DNA from: Mesorhizobium temperatum | GTDB lineage: Bacteria; Pseudomonadota; Alphaproteobacteria; Rhizobiales; Rhizobiaceae | DNA: 64,000 nt | Direction of reading: 5' to 3' | NCBI RefSeq assembly: GCF_002284575.1 | Contig: NZ_NPKJ01000040.1 | Coordinates: forward strand, 62,410-126,409 | Shown here: in pieces, positions 42,330-53,276 of the stretch | Position numbering within the stretch: the stretch's first letter is position 1 | Layout of the letters: the number at the start of each line of letters is the position of its first letter | The notes under the pieces: generated by a model | Database searches by the model: none | Seen by the model: the letters and a program-made list of their open reading frames with translations, nothing else | Told to the model about the DNA's origin: nothing | Made by a program: the position numbers and the translations under genes

Positions 42330-43424
42330 GTGCCGGAACAACCGGGTAAAAGTGCAATTGAAGTTCGTGGCGTCCGCAAGGTATTCGGTACCGGGGACGC
42401 ACAAGTCGCCGCCCTCGACACGGTTTCGGTGTCGATCCGCGAAAATGAGTTCTTCACGCTGCTTGGTCCGTCCGGCTGCGGGAAGACGACGCTTTTGCGG
42501 CTGATCGCCGGCTTCGATTTCCCGAGCGCCGGCGAGATCCTGCTGCATGGTCAGGACATCGCGCCGCTGCCGCCGTTCAAGCGGCCGGTCAATACCGTGT
42601 TCCAGAACTATGCGCTGTTCCCGCATATGACGGTGGCCGAGAACATCGGCTTCGGCCTCGAAATGCTCGGCAAGCCCAAGGCCGAAGTGAAGGCGCGCGT
42701 CGCCGAGATGCTGAAGCTGGTCAAGATGGAGGCGCTCAGCAACCGCCGCACCAGCCAGATTTCCGGCGGCCAGCAACAGCGCGTGGCGCTGGCGCGGGCT
42801 CTGGCGCCGCAGCCAAAAGTGCTGCTGCTCGACGAGCCGCTGTCGGCGCTCGACTTCAAGCTGCGCAAAGAGATGCAGATCGAGCTGAAGCGGCTGCAGC
42901 ACGAGACCGGCATCACCTTCATCTTCGTCACTCACGACCAGGAAGAAGCGCTGACCATGTCGGACCGCATCGCGGTGATGTCGTCGGGCAAGATCCTGCA
43001 GGTCGGAACGCCCTGGGATATCTATGACAAGCCGGCGGAGCGCTTCGTCGCCGACTTCATCGGCGAAACCAATTTCCTCACGGCGGCGATCACAGGCATG
43101 GGCAACGGCAAGGCACGCGCAACGCTCAAATCCGGCGCGACGATCGACGCAACCGTGGCTGAAGGCTTCCAGCCGAAGGACAATGCCACCGTGGTGGTCA
43201 GGCCGGAACATGCCAAGCTGACCAGCGGCAAGGGCGACCTGTCAGGCACGGTCGAAAACATCGTCTACTTCGGCACCGACACGCACATTCAAGTTCGCCT
43301 GGACAGCAGCGAGGCCTTCACCGTGCGCCAGCAGAACACGCGCAGCGCCGGCTGCGGTTTCGAGCGGGGCGACAAGGTCGGCATTTCGATCGGCAATGAC
43401 GCCGCACAAGTGCTGAGGGATTGA
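42330..43424 (+). CDS. potA: polyamine-type ABC transporter, ATP-binding subunit
   Basis: 364 residues, GTG start at 42330 with GGGGTAA upstream. Walker [14 protein letters not shown]-loop [12 protein letters not shown], signature [14 protein letters not shown], Walker [13 protein letters not shown] and switch His in [12 protein letters not shown]-terminal TOBE region (~290-360) is typical of PotA-like (CUT2-type) importers. First gene of a four-gene operon; its TGA overlaps the potB ATG (TGATG). Substrate by homology: putrescine, spermidine or a similar amine. Confidence 0.93.
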   Translation: MPEQPGKSAIEVRGVRKVFGTGDAQVAALDTVSVSIRENEFFTLLGPSGCGKTTLLRLIAGFDFPSAGEILLHGQDIAPLPPFKRPVNTVFQNYALFPHMTVAENIGFGLEMLGKPKAEVKARVAEMLKLVKMEALSNRRTSQISGGQQQRVALARALAPQPKVLLLDEPLSALDFKLRKEMQIELKRLQHETGITFIFVTHDQEEALTMSDRIAVMSSGKILQVGTPWDIYDKPAERFVADFIGETNFLTAAITGMGNGKARATLKSGATIDATVAEGFQPKDNATVVVRPEHAKLTSGKGDLSGTVENIVYFGTDTHIQVRLDSSEAFTVRQQNTRSAGCGFERGDKVGISIGNDAAQVLRD

Positions 43425-44344
43425 TGGCGAGCGCGGAAGAAGTCGCCAAGGACGCCGAACGCCGTGAAATCCGCGATCGCTGGCTGCTGTCGGCGCCGGC
43501 ACTGATCATCATCTTTCTCGCGGCGACCGGCCCTCTGCTGATCGTCGTGATCTACTCATTCCTGACGCCGGGGCCCTACGGCGACGTGGTGTGGAAATTC
43601 TCCACGGACGGCTGGCTGTCGGTGCTGATGCAGCGTGACATCTTCGACGACACGCTGGCCTTCGCCGACGCGCATCTGTCGATCTTCTGGCGCTCGGCCA
43701 AGCTGTCGTTCCTGACGACGATCTTCACGCTGCTCTTTGGCTTCCCGACTGCCTATTTCATCGCCACCCGGCCGGCGCGACAGCGCAACATCTGGCTGTT
43801 CCTGATCACCATCCCGTTCTGGACCAATCTGCTGATCCGCACCTTCGCCATCCAGGAGGTGATCCGCAACGAGGGCATCGTCAACACGGTGCTGATCAAG
43901 CTCGGTATCATCAGCCAGCCGATCCAGATGATGTTCACCGATTTCGCGCTGATGGTCGGCATGACCTATGTCTATCTGCCGCTGATGGTGCTGCCGCTCT
44001 ATGCCAGTATGGAAAAGATCGACTTCCGGCTGGTCGAGGCGGGTTACGACCTCTATGCCAACCGGTTCCAGGTGCTGAGGCGGGTCATCATCCCGCTGGT
44101 CAAGCCCGGCATCGTCGCCGGCTCGATCCTGGTCTTCATCCCGGCGCTGGGCGCCTATGTCACCCCGCGCGTGCTCGGCGGGTCGAAGAATATGATGCTC
44201 GGCAATCTGATTGAGCTGCAGTTCGGGCAAGGCCGCAACTGGCCGCTCGGCTCGGCGCTGTCGCTGTCGCTGATGGCGATCGTGATGGTCGCGCTGCTGT
44301 TATATGTCCGCTCCGTCGGGCGCCGGGGCGGCGCGCATGGCTAG
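43424..44344 (+). CDS. potB: polyamine-type ABC transporter permease
   Basis: 306 residues, ATG at 43424 overlapping the potA stop. About six membrane helices, beginning with RWLLSAPALIIIFLAATGPL. The EAA loop is visible in LVEAGYDLYANRFQVLRRVI. PotB/PotH-like inner-membrane subunit pairing with PotC. The potC start lies inside its last codons, so the two are coupled. Confidence 0.92.
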   Translation: MASAEEVAKDAERREIRDRWLLSAPALIIIFLAATGPLLIVVIYSFLTPGPYGDVVWKFSTDGWLSVLMQRDIFDDTLAFADAHLSIFWRSAKLSFLTTIFTLLFGFPTAYFIATRPARQRNIWLFLITIPFWTNLLIRTFAIQEVIRNEGIVNTVLIKLGIISQPIQMMFTDFALMVGMTYVYLPLMVLPLYASMEKIDFRLVEAGYDLYANRFQVLRRVIIPLVKPGIVAGSILVFIPALGAYVTPRVLGGSKNMMLGNLIELQFGQGRNWPLGSALSLSLMAIVMVALLLYVRSVGRRGGAHG

Positions 44345-45143
44345 CCGCTTCGACATCCGCCGGCAGACCGGCTTCACGACCATCGCAATGATCTGCTTCT
44401 TCGCGCTGTACCTGCCGATCGTCACGCTTGTCGCCTATGCCTTCAACGCCGGCAATTCGATCGCGATCTGGGAAGGCGTGTCGCTGCGCTGGTTCTACCA
44501 GGCCTGGAACAACAGCCAGGTCGTCGATGCCTCCATCCGGTCGCTGCAGATCGCTTCGGTCGCCGCGACTATTGCCACCATCGTCGCCACCATGGCTGCA
44601 CTCGCTACGACCCGAACCAAACCCTATCCCGGCCTCGGCTTCAAATACGCCTTCATCAACCAGCCGCTGATGGTGCCGGAGATCGTCACCGCGGTGGCGC
44701 TGCTGATCTTTTTCTCGCGCATCAAGATCTGGACCGACTATTCGGGGCTGGGCTACCTGATGGCCGCGCACACCGCCTTTTGCATTCCCTTTGCCTATCT
44801 GCCGATCCGGGCGCGGCTCGAGAACATGGATCTGTCTTTGGAGATCGCGGCGGCCGACCTCTACGCGACACCCTGGAAGGCTTTTCGGCGCGTCACCTTT
44901 CCGCTGCTCTGGCCAGGCATCCTTGCCGGGCTGATGCTGGCCTTCGTCATCTCGCTGGACGACGTCGTCATCACGGAGTTCGTCAAGTCCGGCGGCCAGG
45001 ATACATTGCCGACTTACATGCTCGGCCAGTTCCGGCGCGTCATCACGCCGGAAATCAACGCGATTTCGACGGTGTTCCTGCTGATCTCGATCTTGATCGT
45101 CACCGTCTTCTTTTTCATCAGCAGGAAAAAGGATCAGGAGTGA
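44337..45143 (+). CDS. potC: polyamine-type ABC transporter permease
   Basis: 268 residues, ATG at 44337, overlapping potB by 8 bases. Six membrane helices. The EAA loop reads [20 protein letters not shown] and is followed by [20 protein letters not shown] and [18 protein letters not shown], the PotC/PotI signature. Forms the heterodimeric channel with PotB. Confidence 0.92.
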   Translation: MASRFDIRRQTGFTTIAMICFFALYLPIVTLVAYAFNAGNSIAIWEGVSLRWFYQAWNNSQVVDASIRSLQIASVAATIATIVATMAALATTRTKPYPGLGFKYAFINQPLMVPEIVTAVALLIFFSRIKIWTDYSGLGYLMAAHTAFCIPFAYLPIRARLENMDLSLEIAAADLYATPWKAFRRVTFPLLWPGILAGLMLAFVISLDDVVITEFVKSGGQDTLPTYMLGQFRRVITPEINAISTVFLLISILIVTVFFFISRKKDQE

Positions 45144-45156
45144 CAGGAGAGAAACG

Positions 45157-46191
45157 ATGAAGTGGAAACTGGTCGCGACGACGTTCGGCACTGCGCTTCT
45201 CGCCTCGGCGGGTCTCGCCCGCGCCGATGGCGAACTCAACATTTACAATTGGGGCAATTACACCAACCCGGATCTCATCAAGAAGTTCGAGGAGACATAC
45301 AAGGTCAAGGTAACCGTCACCGACTACGATTCCAACGACACAGCGCTGGCCAAGATCAGGCAAGGCGGCAGCGGCTTCGATATCGTGGTGCCCTCGGCGA
45401 GCTTCGTGCCGATCTGGATCGGGGAAGGGCTGCTCTTGGAGACAGAGCCGAACAAGATGGAGAACTTCAAGAATATGGATCCGAAATGGGTCGATGTTCC
45501 CTTCGATCCGGGCCGCAAATACACCGTGCCGTGGCAGTGGGGCACGACCGGCGTGACGGTCAACACTTCCGTCTACAAGGGTGACCCCAACACCTCGGCC
45601 ATCTTCATGGACCCGCCCGCGGAACTGGTCGGCAAGGTCAATGTTGTGCCCGAAATGGCCGATGTCATGCATCTCGCCATCAGATATGTCGGCGGCGAGC
45701 CCTGCACCGGCGACAAGGAGGTGCTGAAGAAGGTGCGCGATGCGCTGGTGGCGGCCAAGCCGAAATGGATCTCCATGGACTACGGCACGGTCGAGAAGTT
45801 CACCAAGGGCGACTTCGCAGCCAGCGTCGACTGGAACGGCGCGTCCTTCCGCTCCCGCCTGCAGAACAAGGACATCGTCTATGGCTATCCGAAGGAGGGC
45901 TATCCGATCTGGATGGACAATGTCTCGGTGCTGAAGGACGCCAAGAACGTCGAAAACGCCAAGCTGTTCCAGAACTTCATCATGGATCCCGAGAACGCCG
46001 CGCTGATCTCATCCTTCGCGCGCTACGCCAACGGCATCAAGGGATCGGAAGCCTTCATGCCTGAGGACATGAAAACGGCGCCGGAGGTCAACATCCCCGC
46101 AGAGTTCGTCGACAAGGGCAAGTTCATGCTGAACTGCGAGCCCGACGTGCAGGCACTCTACACCAGGATCTGGACCGAACTGCAGAAGTAA
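45157..46191 (+). CDS. potD: periplasmic polyamine-binding protein
   Basis: 344 residues. A signal peptide (~1-23) ends near LARADG. The mature protein is a PotD/PotF-like solute-binding protein: [66 protein letters not shown] and [20 protein letters not shown]. Several Trp and Asp/Glu positions typical of polyamine binding are kept; the exact amine cannot be told. It starts 13 bases after potC with GACAGGAGAGA upstream. A strong hairpin ends the operon. Confidence 0.92.
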   Translation: MKWKLVATTFGTALLASAGLARADGELNIYNWGNYTNPDLIKKFEETYKVKVTVTDYDSNDTALAKIRQGGSGFDIVVPSASFVPIWIGEGLLLETEPNKMENFKNMDPKWVDVPFDPGRKYTVPWQWGTTGVTVNTSVYKGDPNTSAIFMDPPAELVGKVNVVPEMADVMHLAIRYVGGEPCTGDKEVLKKVRDALVAAKPKWISMDYGTVEKFTKGDFAASVDWNGASFRSRLQNKDIVYGYPKEGYPIWMDNVSVLKDAKNVENAKLFQNFIMDPENAALISSFARYANGIKGSEAFMPEDMKTAPEVNIPAEFVDKGKFMLNCEPDVQALYTRIWTELQK

Positions 46192-46204
46192 TCGCAGTAC
46201 CATT

Positions 46205-46230
46205 GACCCGGCAGCAATGGCTGCCGGGTC
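46205..46230 (+). terminator. terminator after potD
   Basis: An 11-bp perfect stem, GACCCGGCAGC / GCTGCCGGGTC, with an AATG loop, 14 bases after potD, followed by CTGTTTG. It probably ends the potABCD transcript. Confidence 0.8.
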
Positions 46231-46310
46231 CTGTTTGAATCCATCAAGGGAATGCCTTCGACAAGAACCAACGTCGGGCTGTCGCCCGACGCGCCTGGAG
46301 CGCGCCTACC

Positions 46311-47317
46311 ATGTCCGATGTCGATCTTTGCTATATGCCGGCAAGCGAGGCGCTGAAGCGCTTCAAGGCAAAGAAGCTCTCACCGGTCGAACTGATGGAA
46401 GCGGTCATCAGCCAAGCCGCGGCAACGAAGGACACGGTCAACGCCTTCACCAACACGCATTTCGACGAGGCGATGGCGCTGGCCAAAAAAGCCGAGGCGA
46501 AATACGCCAAGGGCAAGAAAACGGGTCCGCTCGAGGGCCTGCCCATCGGCATCAAGGACGAAAGCTACATCAAGGGCAAGCCGACCACCGGCGGCTCGCT
46601 GATTATGAAGGGCTTCGTTGCCGACACCAGCTCGACCATGAATGAGCGGATCATTCGGGCTGGCGGCATCGTCCATGCACGCACGGCAACGCCGGAATTC
46701 TCCTGCGCGGCCTATACCTGGTCCAGACTGTGGGGCGTCACCCGCAATCCGTGGAACCCCAAGTTCACGCCCGGAGGCTCGTCGGGCGGCTCGGGCGCCT
46801 CGTCCTGGAGGCCGGGCTCGCCTATCTGAACCATTTGTTCGGTGCGTTCCTGTCGAAACTGCTGCGCGACCATGCCGACGAGATGACGACCTACGCCCGC
46901 AAGTTCGCCGAGGAGGGAGCAGTATCCAAGGCGACCGATTTCGTCGGCAGCCTGGAGGTGGCTGGCCGCATGTACATGACGCTTGGGCCGCTGCTCGAAA
47001 AGTACAATGTGCTGATCTGCCCGACCACGGCTCTGCCGTCAGTGCCGGCCGACTATGACCAATCGAAAGATGAGATCAGGATCAACGGCAAGCTGGTCAA
47101 TCCCTCGCTGGGCTGGGTGATGACGACGCCGTTCAACACGATGAGCCGCTGTCCGGTGCTGTCGGTTCCATCCGGCCACGCAAAGAATGGCGTGCCGACA
47201 GGTATCCAGATCGTCGGCCGCACCTATAGCGACGAAGATGTGTTCCGCGCCGGCATGGCCTATGAGAAAGCAGTTGGTGGCTGGTACGGAGAAAAGACGC
47301 GTCGGCCGAAACTATGA
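46311..47317 (+). pseudogene. amidase gene with internal deletion and frameshift
   Basis: The first frame (46311-46829) encodes an amidase N-terminus with the catalytic Lys (GIKDESYIKGKPTTGG) and the first Ser loop (PGGSSGGSGAS), then runs into a stop. From ~46826 another frame encodes the rest of an amidase: GLAYLNHLFGAFLSKLL, then LICPTTALPSVPADYD and PTGIQIVGRTYSDEDVF, ending 47317. The block with the nucleophile Ser (GSD-GGSIR) and roughly 150 residues are absent. Deletion plus frameshift leaves no active enzyme. It lies between the polyamine importer and the serine hydrolases, likely part of that operon once. Confidence 0.85.
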
Positions 47318-47386
47318 CGGGCGGCACGACCGCACTGAAAGCAAAACCGTCGGGACACCGCGGGACGACACTTCCCGGAGCATGCA

Positions 47387-48592
47387 ATGACCTCCTACCG
47401 TAACAGTGAACCGGTGCCGCCGATCATGCAGGGCTCGCCGCCGCTGATGGTGCCGCCGAAGCTCGACTGGGACAGGGGACCCTGGAACCGCTGGACGTTC
47501 CAGCACATCCGCGAAATTCTGCCGACCGTCGAAGTCTGGCGCGGCAATGGCCATCGCCGCAGACTGGAGCGCGCCGAGGTCGATCTCGACGCGCTGCCGG
47601 TAAGCGACAGCACGGGCGCACCGACGACGCTGGCCGGGCTGCTGGACGAAACCTATACGGATGGGTTCGTCGTGCTCAAGGACGGCAAGATCGCCTATGA
47701 GCGCTATTTCAACGGCATGACCGACCGCACGCTGCATTTGTCGCAGTCGATGGCGAAATCGGTCACGGGCTCGGTATTCGGCATACTGGCCGGGCGCGGC
47801 CTGATCGATCCCGCCATGCCGGTGACGACTTATCTGCCGGAGCTGGAAGCTACCGGCTGGGCGGGCGCCAGCGTGCAGCATGTGCTCGATATGACGACAG
47901 GCGTGCGCTTTTCCGAGGAATACACCGACCGCTATTCCGACATCGGTCAGGTCGATGTCGCCAGTGGCTGGAAACCGGTGCCGCCGGGCAGCGACCCGGC
48001 CTTCGAGTGGCCGTCGCATATGTTCGAATTGATCCTGGGGCTCAAGGAGACAAGCCGGCCGCATGGCGCTGCGTTCGAATATCGTTCGATCGAGACCGAC
48101 GTGCTCGCCTTCATCATGGAGCGGGTGACCGGCAAGCGGCTGGCGCAGCTGGTCTCGGAAGAACTCTGGCAAAAGCTCGGGGCGGATGAAAGCGCCTGCT
48201 TCACCGTCGACAGCGCCGGCTACGCCATCGCCGACGGCGGTTTCAACGCCACGCTGCGCGACTATGGCCGTTTCGGCCAGCTGATCCTCGACGATGGCGG
48301 CGGCGTCGTGCCGGCCGGCTGGATCGAGGCAACGCGCACCGGCAGGCATGGCCCCGAATTCAATCCCAGCCTGCCGGAAGGCAGCTACCGCAACCAGTTC
48401 TGGATCGAGGACCCGCGTTCGCGCGCGCTGATGTGCCGGGGCGTGTTCGGGCAGCTGATCCATATCGACTGGAACACGAGAATGGTCGTGGTGAAACTTT
48501 CGAGCTACCCGGATTTCACCAGCATCGCCTTTTCGGTGGCGACGCTGAAAGCCGTGCACGCGATCGCCGCCGCGTTGAGGAACACGCCATGA
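47387..48592 (+). CDS. serine hydrolase, class C beta-lactamase fold (NylB-like)
   Basis: 401 residues, no signal peptide. SxxK catalytic motif in LSQSMAKSVTGSVFGILAG, and a Tyr motif region in FEYRSIETDVLAFIMERVTG. Blocks VQHVLDMTTGVRFSEEY and PEGSYRNQFWIED also fit the family that includes 6-aminohexanoate-dimer hydrolase and esterase VIII. It probably cleaves an amide or ester. It is followed by a paralogue whose ATG overlaps its TGA (ATGA). Downstream of the broken amidase and the polyamine importer, suggesting amide catabolism. Confidence 0.9.
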   Translation: MTSYRNSEPVPPIMQGSPPLMVPPKLDWDRGPWNRWTFQHIREILPTVEVWRGNGHRRRLERAEVDLDALPVSDSTGAPTTLAGLLDETYTDGFVVLKDGKIAYERYFNGMTDRTLHLSQSMAKSVTGSVFGILAGRGLIDPAMPVTTYLPELEATGWAGASVQHVLDMTTGVRFSEEYTDRYSDIGQVDVASGWKPVPPGSDPAFEWPSHMFELILGLKETSRPHGAAFEYRSIETDVLAFIMERVTGKRLAQLVSEELWQKLGADESACFTVDSAGYAIADGGFNATLRDYGRFGQLILDDGGGVVPAGWIEATRTGRHGPEFNPSLPEGSYRNQFWIEDPRSRALMCRGVFGQLIHIDWNTRMVVVKLSSYPDFTSIAFSVATLKAVHAIAAALRNTP

Positions 48593-49770
48593 CCGGTAAG
48601 ACCGCGTTCGAGACCAGATACGGCTTTGCCCGCAACCAGGTGCTACTCGGCAACTGGCGCGAAAGCCCGTTCAGCCGGTGGTCATTCAAGAATGTCGGGG
48701 AGTTGGTGCCGAGCGCACGTGTCGCTGCAGCGTCAAGCGGCAGTGAGGCGCCGGCACAGGATCTTTACGGGCTGCTTGGCGAAAAGATCGCGCTGGCTGG
48801 CGGACCGGAGACTGTTGCGGCCTTTCTCACGCGTTCCGATACCGACGCGCTGACGATCATGAAAGGCGGCAAAATCGTCGGCGACTGGTTCGCACCGCAT
48901 ATGGAGTTCGGTGCCCGCCACATCATCTTCTCGATCAGCAAGTCGCTGACCGCCATTCTGGCCGGCATATTGGAAGGCGAGGGGATTTTTGATCCGCAGG
49001 CTCCGGTGACCCGCTATCTGCCGGAAGCTGCCGGCTCGGCCTATGGCGATGCCAGCGCGCGGCATGTGCTCGACATGACCGTCAGCCTCGACTTCGAAGA
49101 AGCCTATCTCGATCCGGAAAGCGCCTTTGCCCGCTATCGCCGTGCGACGCTGTGGAATCCGGATGGCGGCACGGAAAGCCTGGCCGACTTCATCCTGACG
49201 CTGCAGCGCCTTGCCGAGCCGCATGGCCGGACCTTCCGCTACCGCTCGCCCAATTCCGATCTGCTCGGCATCCTGCTCGAACGCGCGTCCGGCCAGCGCT
49301 TCGCAGAGCTGTTGCGCGAGAAATTTTGGCTGCCGCTTGGTGCAACGAGCGAAGCGTCGGTAACGGTCGACAGGGAAGGCACCGGGCGCACGGCTGGCGG
49401 CATTTCGGTGACGCCGCGCGATCTGGCGCGTGTCGGCGAGATGATGCGGCAGGGCGGCATGGCCAATGGCCGCCGCATCGTGCCGGAAGCCTGGGTGCGC
49501 GACACTGTCAGCACAGGCGGAGACACCGAGGCCTGGCAGCGTGGCACGATGGCATTCCTCTTCCCGAAAGGCCGCTACCGCAACAAATGGTATCAGACGG
49601 GCGCGGCAAGCGGCGCCTTCTGCGGCATCGGCATCCACGGCCAGTGGCTCTATGTCAATCCCAAGGCGGAGGTCGTCATCGCAAAGATGTCGTCGCAGCC
49701 GGAGCCGGTCGACGAGCCGCTCGATGTCGATATGGTCACTTTCTTCGAAGCGCTGAGCCGGATGGTCTGA
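48589..49770 (+). CDS. serine hydrolase, class C beta-lactamase fold (paralogue)
   Basis: 393 residues, ATG at 48589 overlapping the previous stop. SxxK motif in IFSISKSLTAILAGILEGEG, YRSPNSDLLGILLERASG, ARHVLDMTVSLDFEEAYLDP and GRYRNKWYQTGAASGAFCGI correspond block by block to the upstream gene, so they arose by duplication, although they are now divergent. Possibly complementary specificities. Substrate unknown. Confidence 0.9.
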   Translation: MTGKTAFETRYGFARNQVLLGNWRESPFSRWSFKNVGELVPSARVAAASSGSEAPAQDLYGLLGEKIALAGGPETVAAFLTRSDTDALTIMKGGKIVGDWFAPHMEFGARHIIFSISKSLTAILAGILEGEGIFDPQAPVTRYLPEAAGSAYGDASARHVLDMTVSLDFEEAYLDPESAFARYRRATLWNPDGGTESLADFILTLQRLAEPHGRTFRYRSPNSDLLGILLERASGQRFAELLREKFWLPLGATSEASVTVDREGTGRTAGGISVTPRDLARVGEMMRQGGMANGRRIVPEAWVRDTVSTGGDTEAWQRGTMAFLFPKGRYRNKWYQTGAASGAFCGIGIHGQWLYVNPKAEVVIAKMSSQPEPVDEPLDVDMVTFFEALSRMV

Positions 49771-49905
49771 GCCAATCCAGGTACCCGCAGCACGGTATCG
49801 CAGCTTTCCTGTGGACCTGTCAGGGTGATCGAAAACGCCGCGGTTGGCGGAGCGACGCTCTGCGCTTATGGTCGCCGCTCTTTTCGACAGGACAGCAGGA
49901 ACGAC

Positions 49906-52221
49906 ATGGCATCCGACATCAAGCGCATCGCAGCAATCATCGCAGCCGAGATCGCGGCCCGGCCCGAACAGGCCGCGGCGGCGATCGGGCTGCTGGACGA
50001 AGGTGCGACGGTGCCGTTCGTGGCGCGCTACCGCAAGGAAGTCACCGGCGGCCTGGACGACACGCAACTGCGCCTGCTTGCCGAGCGGCTCGCCTATCTG
50101 CGCGAGCTCGACGCGCGCCGCGACACCATTCTCGGTTCGATCCGCGAGCAGGGCAAGCTGACCGAAGAGCTTGAAACCAAGATCGCGGCCGCCGCCACCA
50201 AGGCGGAACTCGAAGACATCTATCTGCCCTACAAGCCGAAGCGCCGGACTAAGGCCGAGATCGCGCGAGAGCGTGGCTTGGGGCCGCTGGCCGAGGCTAT
50301 CCTCGCCGACCGCGCGGCGGTGCCCGCCGAACTGGCGCTGGCCTACATCAGCGAAGAGGTGGCCGATGCCAAGGCGGCGCTCGAGGGCGCGCGCGACATC
50401 CTGTCCGAGCAGTTCGCCGAGAATGCCGATCTGGTCGGCAGACTGCGGAGCTACATGAAGGAACGGGCCTTCATGCGGTCGCGCGTCGTCGACGGCAAGC
50501 AGGAGGCTGGTGCGAAATTCTCCGACTATTTCGACCATGTCGAGCGCTGGGCCAACGTGCCGAGCCATCGCGCGCTGGCCATGTTGCGCGGCCGCAACGA
50601 AGAGGTGCTGTCGCTCGACATCGAGGTCGATGCCGACGACGCGTCACCAGAGAAGCCGGTCGAACGCATGATTGCCGACGCCTACGCCATCGGCCGCCAG
50701 TTGCCGGGCGACCGCTGGCTGATGGAGGTGGCCGGCTGGACCTGGCGCATAAAGCTGTCGCTGCACCTGACGCTCGATTTGATGCGGGATCTGCGCGAGC
50801 GGGCCGAGGAGGAGGCGATCCATGTCTTCGCCCGCAATCTGAAGGATTTGCTGCTCGCGGCACCCGCCGGCTCGCGCGCCACGATGGGGCTCGACCCCGG
50901 CATCCGCACCGGCGTCAAGGTGGCGGTGGTGGACGGCACAGGCAAGTTGCTGGCGACAACGACGGTCTATCCGTTTCCGCCAAGGAACGATGTGCGCGGC
51001 ACGCAAGCCGAACTGGCGAAACTCATCCGCCTGCACAAGGTCGAGTTGATTTCCATCGGCAACGGCACCGGCAGCCGCGAGACGGAAAGGCTGGTGGCCG
51101 ACATGCTGTCCGACATGCCTGCCGAGTCCCGGCCGAAGCCGCTCAAGGCGATCGTCAGCGAGGCGGGTGCCTCGGTCTATTCCGCCTCGGCAACGGCAGC
51201 GGCGGAATTTCCCGGCCTCGACGTGTCGCTGCGCGGCGCGGTGTCGATCGCGCGGCGGCTGCAGGATCCGCTCGCCGAACTGGTCAAGATCGAGCCGAAG
51301 TCGATCGGCGTCGGCCAGTATCAGCATGACGTCGACCAGTATCGGCTCGGCCGCTCGCTGGAAGCGGTGGTCGAGGACGCGGTCAATGCCGTCGGCGTCG
51401 ACCTCAACACCGCCTCGGCGCCGCTTCTGGCGCGGGTTTCGGGCCTTGGCACATCGCTGGCCGAAGCGATCATCGCTCACCGTGATGCGGCGGGCCCTTT
51501 CGCCAGCCGTCGTGACCTGCTGAAGGTGGCGCGGCTCGGACCGCGCGCGTTCGAGCAATGCGCCGGCTTCCTGCGCATTCCCAACGGCAGCGAACCGCTC
51601 GATGCCTCGGCCGTGCATCCGGAAGCCTATGGTGTGGCGAAAAAGATTGTTGCGGCCTGCGGACGTGACCTCCGTTCGCTGATGGGCGACAGTGCCGCTC
51701 TCAAGGCGCTCGATCCGCGTGTCTTCGTCGATGAGCGGTTCGGCCTGCCGACGGTGCGCGATATCCTAGCGGAACTGGAAAAGCCCGGCCGCGACCCGCG
51801 CCCCGGTTTTAAGACCGCGACCTTTGCCGACGGCATCGACGACATCAAGGATTTGAAGCCTGGAATGCTGCTGGAAGGCACCGTCACCAATGTCGCCGCG
51901 TTTGGCGCCTTCGTCGATATCGGCGTGCATCAGGACGGCTTGGTGCATGTCTCGCAATTGGCCGACCGTTTCATCAAGGACGCGCATGAGGTGGTCAAAG
52001 CCGGCGACGTGGTCAAGGTGCGCGTCGTCGAAATCGACATCAAGCGCAAGCGCATCGGCTTGTCGATGCGTAAGGACGGCGATGGTGGCGCATCGAAGGG
52101 ACCTCGCGACAATGGCGGCAAACCGGTGCCGCGAGCGCCGGCGCCGCAGCGTCAGCCGGAGCGGCCGGCGCAACAGGGCGCGTTCGGCGCCGCGTTGGCG
52201 GATGCGTTGAAGCGTAAGTAG
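49906..52221 (+). CDS. tex: Tex-family RNA-binding transcription accessory protein
   Basis: 771 residues. Tex N-terminal helical region (~1-190: [40 protein letters not shown]). Then the YqgF/RNase H-like domain (~325-455: [20 protein letters not shown]) and helix-hairpin-helix motifs (~480-560: [20 protein letters not shown]). The S1 RNA-binding domain (~650-720) reads [21 protein letters not shown] basic Pro/Arg tail ends it. Tex affects transcription and RNA handling. The ATG at 49906 is preceded by AGGA; the region upstream is non-coding. Confidence 0.95.
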   Translation: MASDIKRIAAIIAAEIAARPEQAAAAIGLLDEGATVPFVARYRKEVTGGLDDTQLRLLAERLAYLRELDARRDTILGSIREQGKLTEELETKIAAAATKAELEDIYLPYKPKRRTKAEIARERGLGPLAEAILADRAAVPAELALAYISEEVADAKAALEGARDILSEQFAENADLVGRLRSYMKERAFMRSRVVDGKQEAGAKFSDYFDHVERWANVPSHRALAMLRGRNEEVLSLDIEVDADDASPEKPVERMIADAYAIGRQLPGDRWLMEVAGWTWRIKLSLHLTLDLMRDLRERAEEEAIHVFARNLKDLLLAAPAGSRATMGLDPGIRTGVKVAVVDGTGKLLATTTVYPFPPRNDVRGTQAELAKLIRLHKVELISIGNGTGSRETERLVADMLSDMPAESRPKPLKAIVSEAGASVYSASATAAAEFPGLDVSLRGAVSIARRLQDPLAELVKIEPKSIGVGQYQHDVDQYRLGRSLEAVVEDAVNAVGVDLNTASAPLLARVSGLGTSLAEAIIAHRDAAGPFASRRDLLKVARLGPRAFEQCAGFLRIPNGSEPLDASAVHPEAYGVAKKIVAACGRDLRSLMGDSAALKALDPRVFVDERFGLPTVRDILAELEKPGRDPRPGFKTATFADGIDDIKDLKPGMLLEGTVTNVAAFGAFVDIGVHQDGLVHVSQLADRFIKDAHEVVKAGDVVKVRVVEIDIKRKRIGLSMRKDGDGGASKGPRDNGGKPVPRAPAPQRQPERPAQQGAFGAALADALKRK

Positions 52222-53118
52222 CTATTTCTCCGGCGGCACATGGGCCAGCAGCCAGTCGCGAAAACTGGCGACTGGTGGATGGCCGCGCTTGTCGTGCGGC
52301 ACGACGAGATAGTAGGCGCTGCGGCTCTGCATCGGCCGGCCCGGCGCCGGGACGAGCTGGCCGCGCTGCAACTCGCCTGAGATGAGGACCTGCGGCAGCA
52401 GCGCCACGCCAAGCCCGGCCATGCAGGCCTGGGCGGCGGTGCCGAATTGCTCGAACTGCATGCCCGGTCCGGTCGGCGCGCTTAAACCCTGGTGCTCGAA
52501 CCACTCGGTCCATGCGCCGGGCCGCGTCGCCATATGCAGCAGCGGCAGGCGGCCGATGTCGGCGGGTGTGGCAAGGTCCCGGCCGGCCAGAAATTCAGGC
52601 GACACGACAGGCACCACCGTCTCGCGCACCAGCAGCGTCGAGTCGGCATCCGGCCAGTCGGGCAGGCCGAAATGGATGGCGGCATCGAGTCGTTCGCGGG
52701 CGAAGTCGAAGCGGCCGATGCGAGTGACGAAATTGATGGTGATGTCGGGGTTGTTTTCAACGAAATCCGGGATGAGCGGCATCAGCCAGCGCGTGCCGAA
52801 GGTCGGCAGGATGGCGAGATTCAAGATGCCACTATGCCGATTGCTCATCAATCCCAGGGCTGCATCGCGCAAGTGCCCAAGGGCGGCGCGCACCGCTTCG
52901 GCATAGATCTCACCTGCCGCCGACAGTCTGACATTGCGGCTGTCGCGATCGAACAGCCGGCGGCCAAACTGGTCCTCCAGAAGCTTGATCTGCCGGCTGA
53001 CGGCGCCCTGGGTCAGATCGAGCTCCTGCGCGGCGGCGGTGAAGCTGCCCAACCGGGCCACCGCCTCGAAGGCGGCAAGGGCGCTGATACCAGGCAAAAG
53101 GCGGCGCTGTACGTTCAT
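52222..53118 (-). CDS. LysR-family regulator (GcvA-like)
   Basis: 298 residues. N-terminal helix-turn-helix (FEAVARLGSFTAAAQELDLT, QGAVSRQIKLLEDQFGRRLF) and a PBP2-type effector domain (GILNLAILPTFGTRWLMPLI, NLLHM/RPGAW region). The GcvA-type phrase QGAVSRQIK is characteristic. It is divergent from glutaryl-CoA dehydrogenase, an arrangement common for gcdH and its LysR regulator, so it probably controls gcdH. Its 3' end touches the tex stop. Confidence 0.93.
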   Translation of the reverse strand: MNVQRRLLPGISALAAFEAVARLGSFTAAAQELDLTQGAVSRQIKLLEDQFGRRLFDRDSRNVRLSAAGEIYAEAVRAALGHLRDAALGLMSNRHSGILNLAILPTFGTRWLMPLIPDFVENNPDITINFVTRIGRFDFARERLDAAIHFGLPDWPDADSTLLVRETVVPVVSPEFLAGRDLATPADIGRLPLLHMATRPGAWTEWFEHQGLSAPTGPGMQFEQFGTAAQACMAGLGVALLPQVLISGELQRGQLVPAPGRPMQSRSAYYLVVPHDKRGHPPVASFRDWLLAHVPPEK

Positions 53119-53276
53119 AATCCATTACTATCGCTCATTGATCGCCGAAGCAATTTCGTTTGATTTTTTCGAGCTGGAAGCCGATAAGCCGCGCACTTCA
53201 TGATTTTTGTTTATGCAGTTATCCCAAAACCGCCGAACATTTCTGGGTAACATGCAAGAGTTTGGGAGACCGAGCC

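Noticed and set aside
48733..50568. 611-codon minus-strand frame
   Set aside because: Antisense to the second serine hydrolase and the tex 5' end; no recognisable motif.
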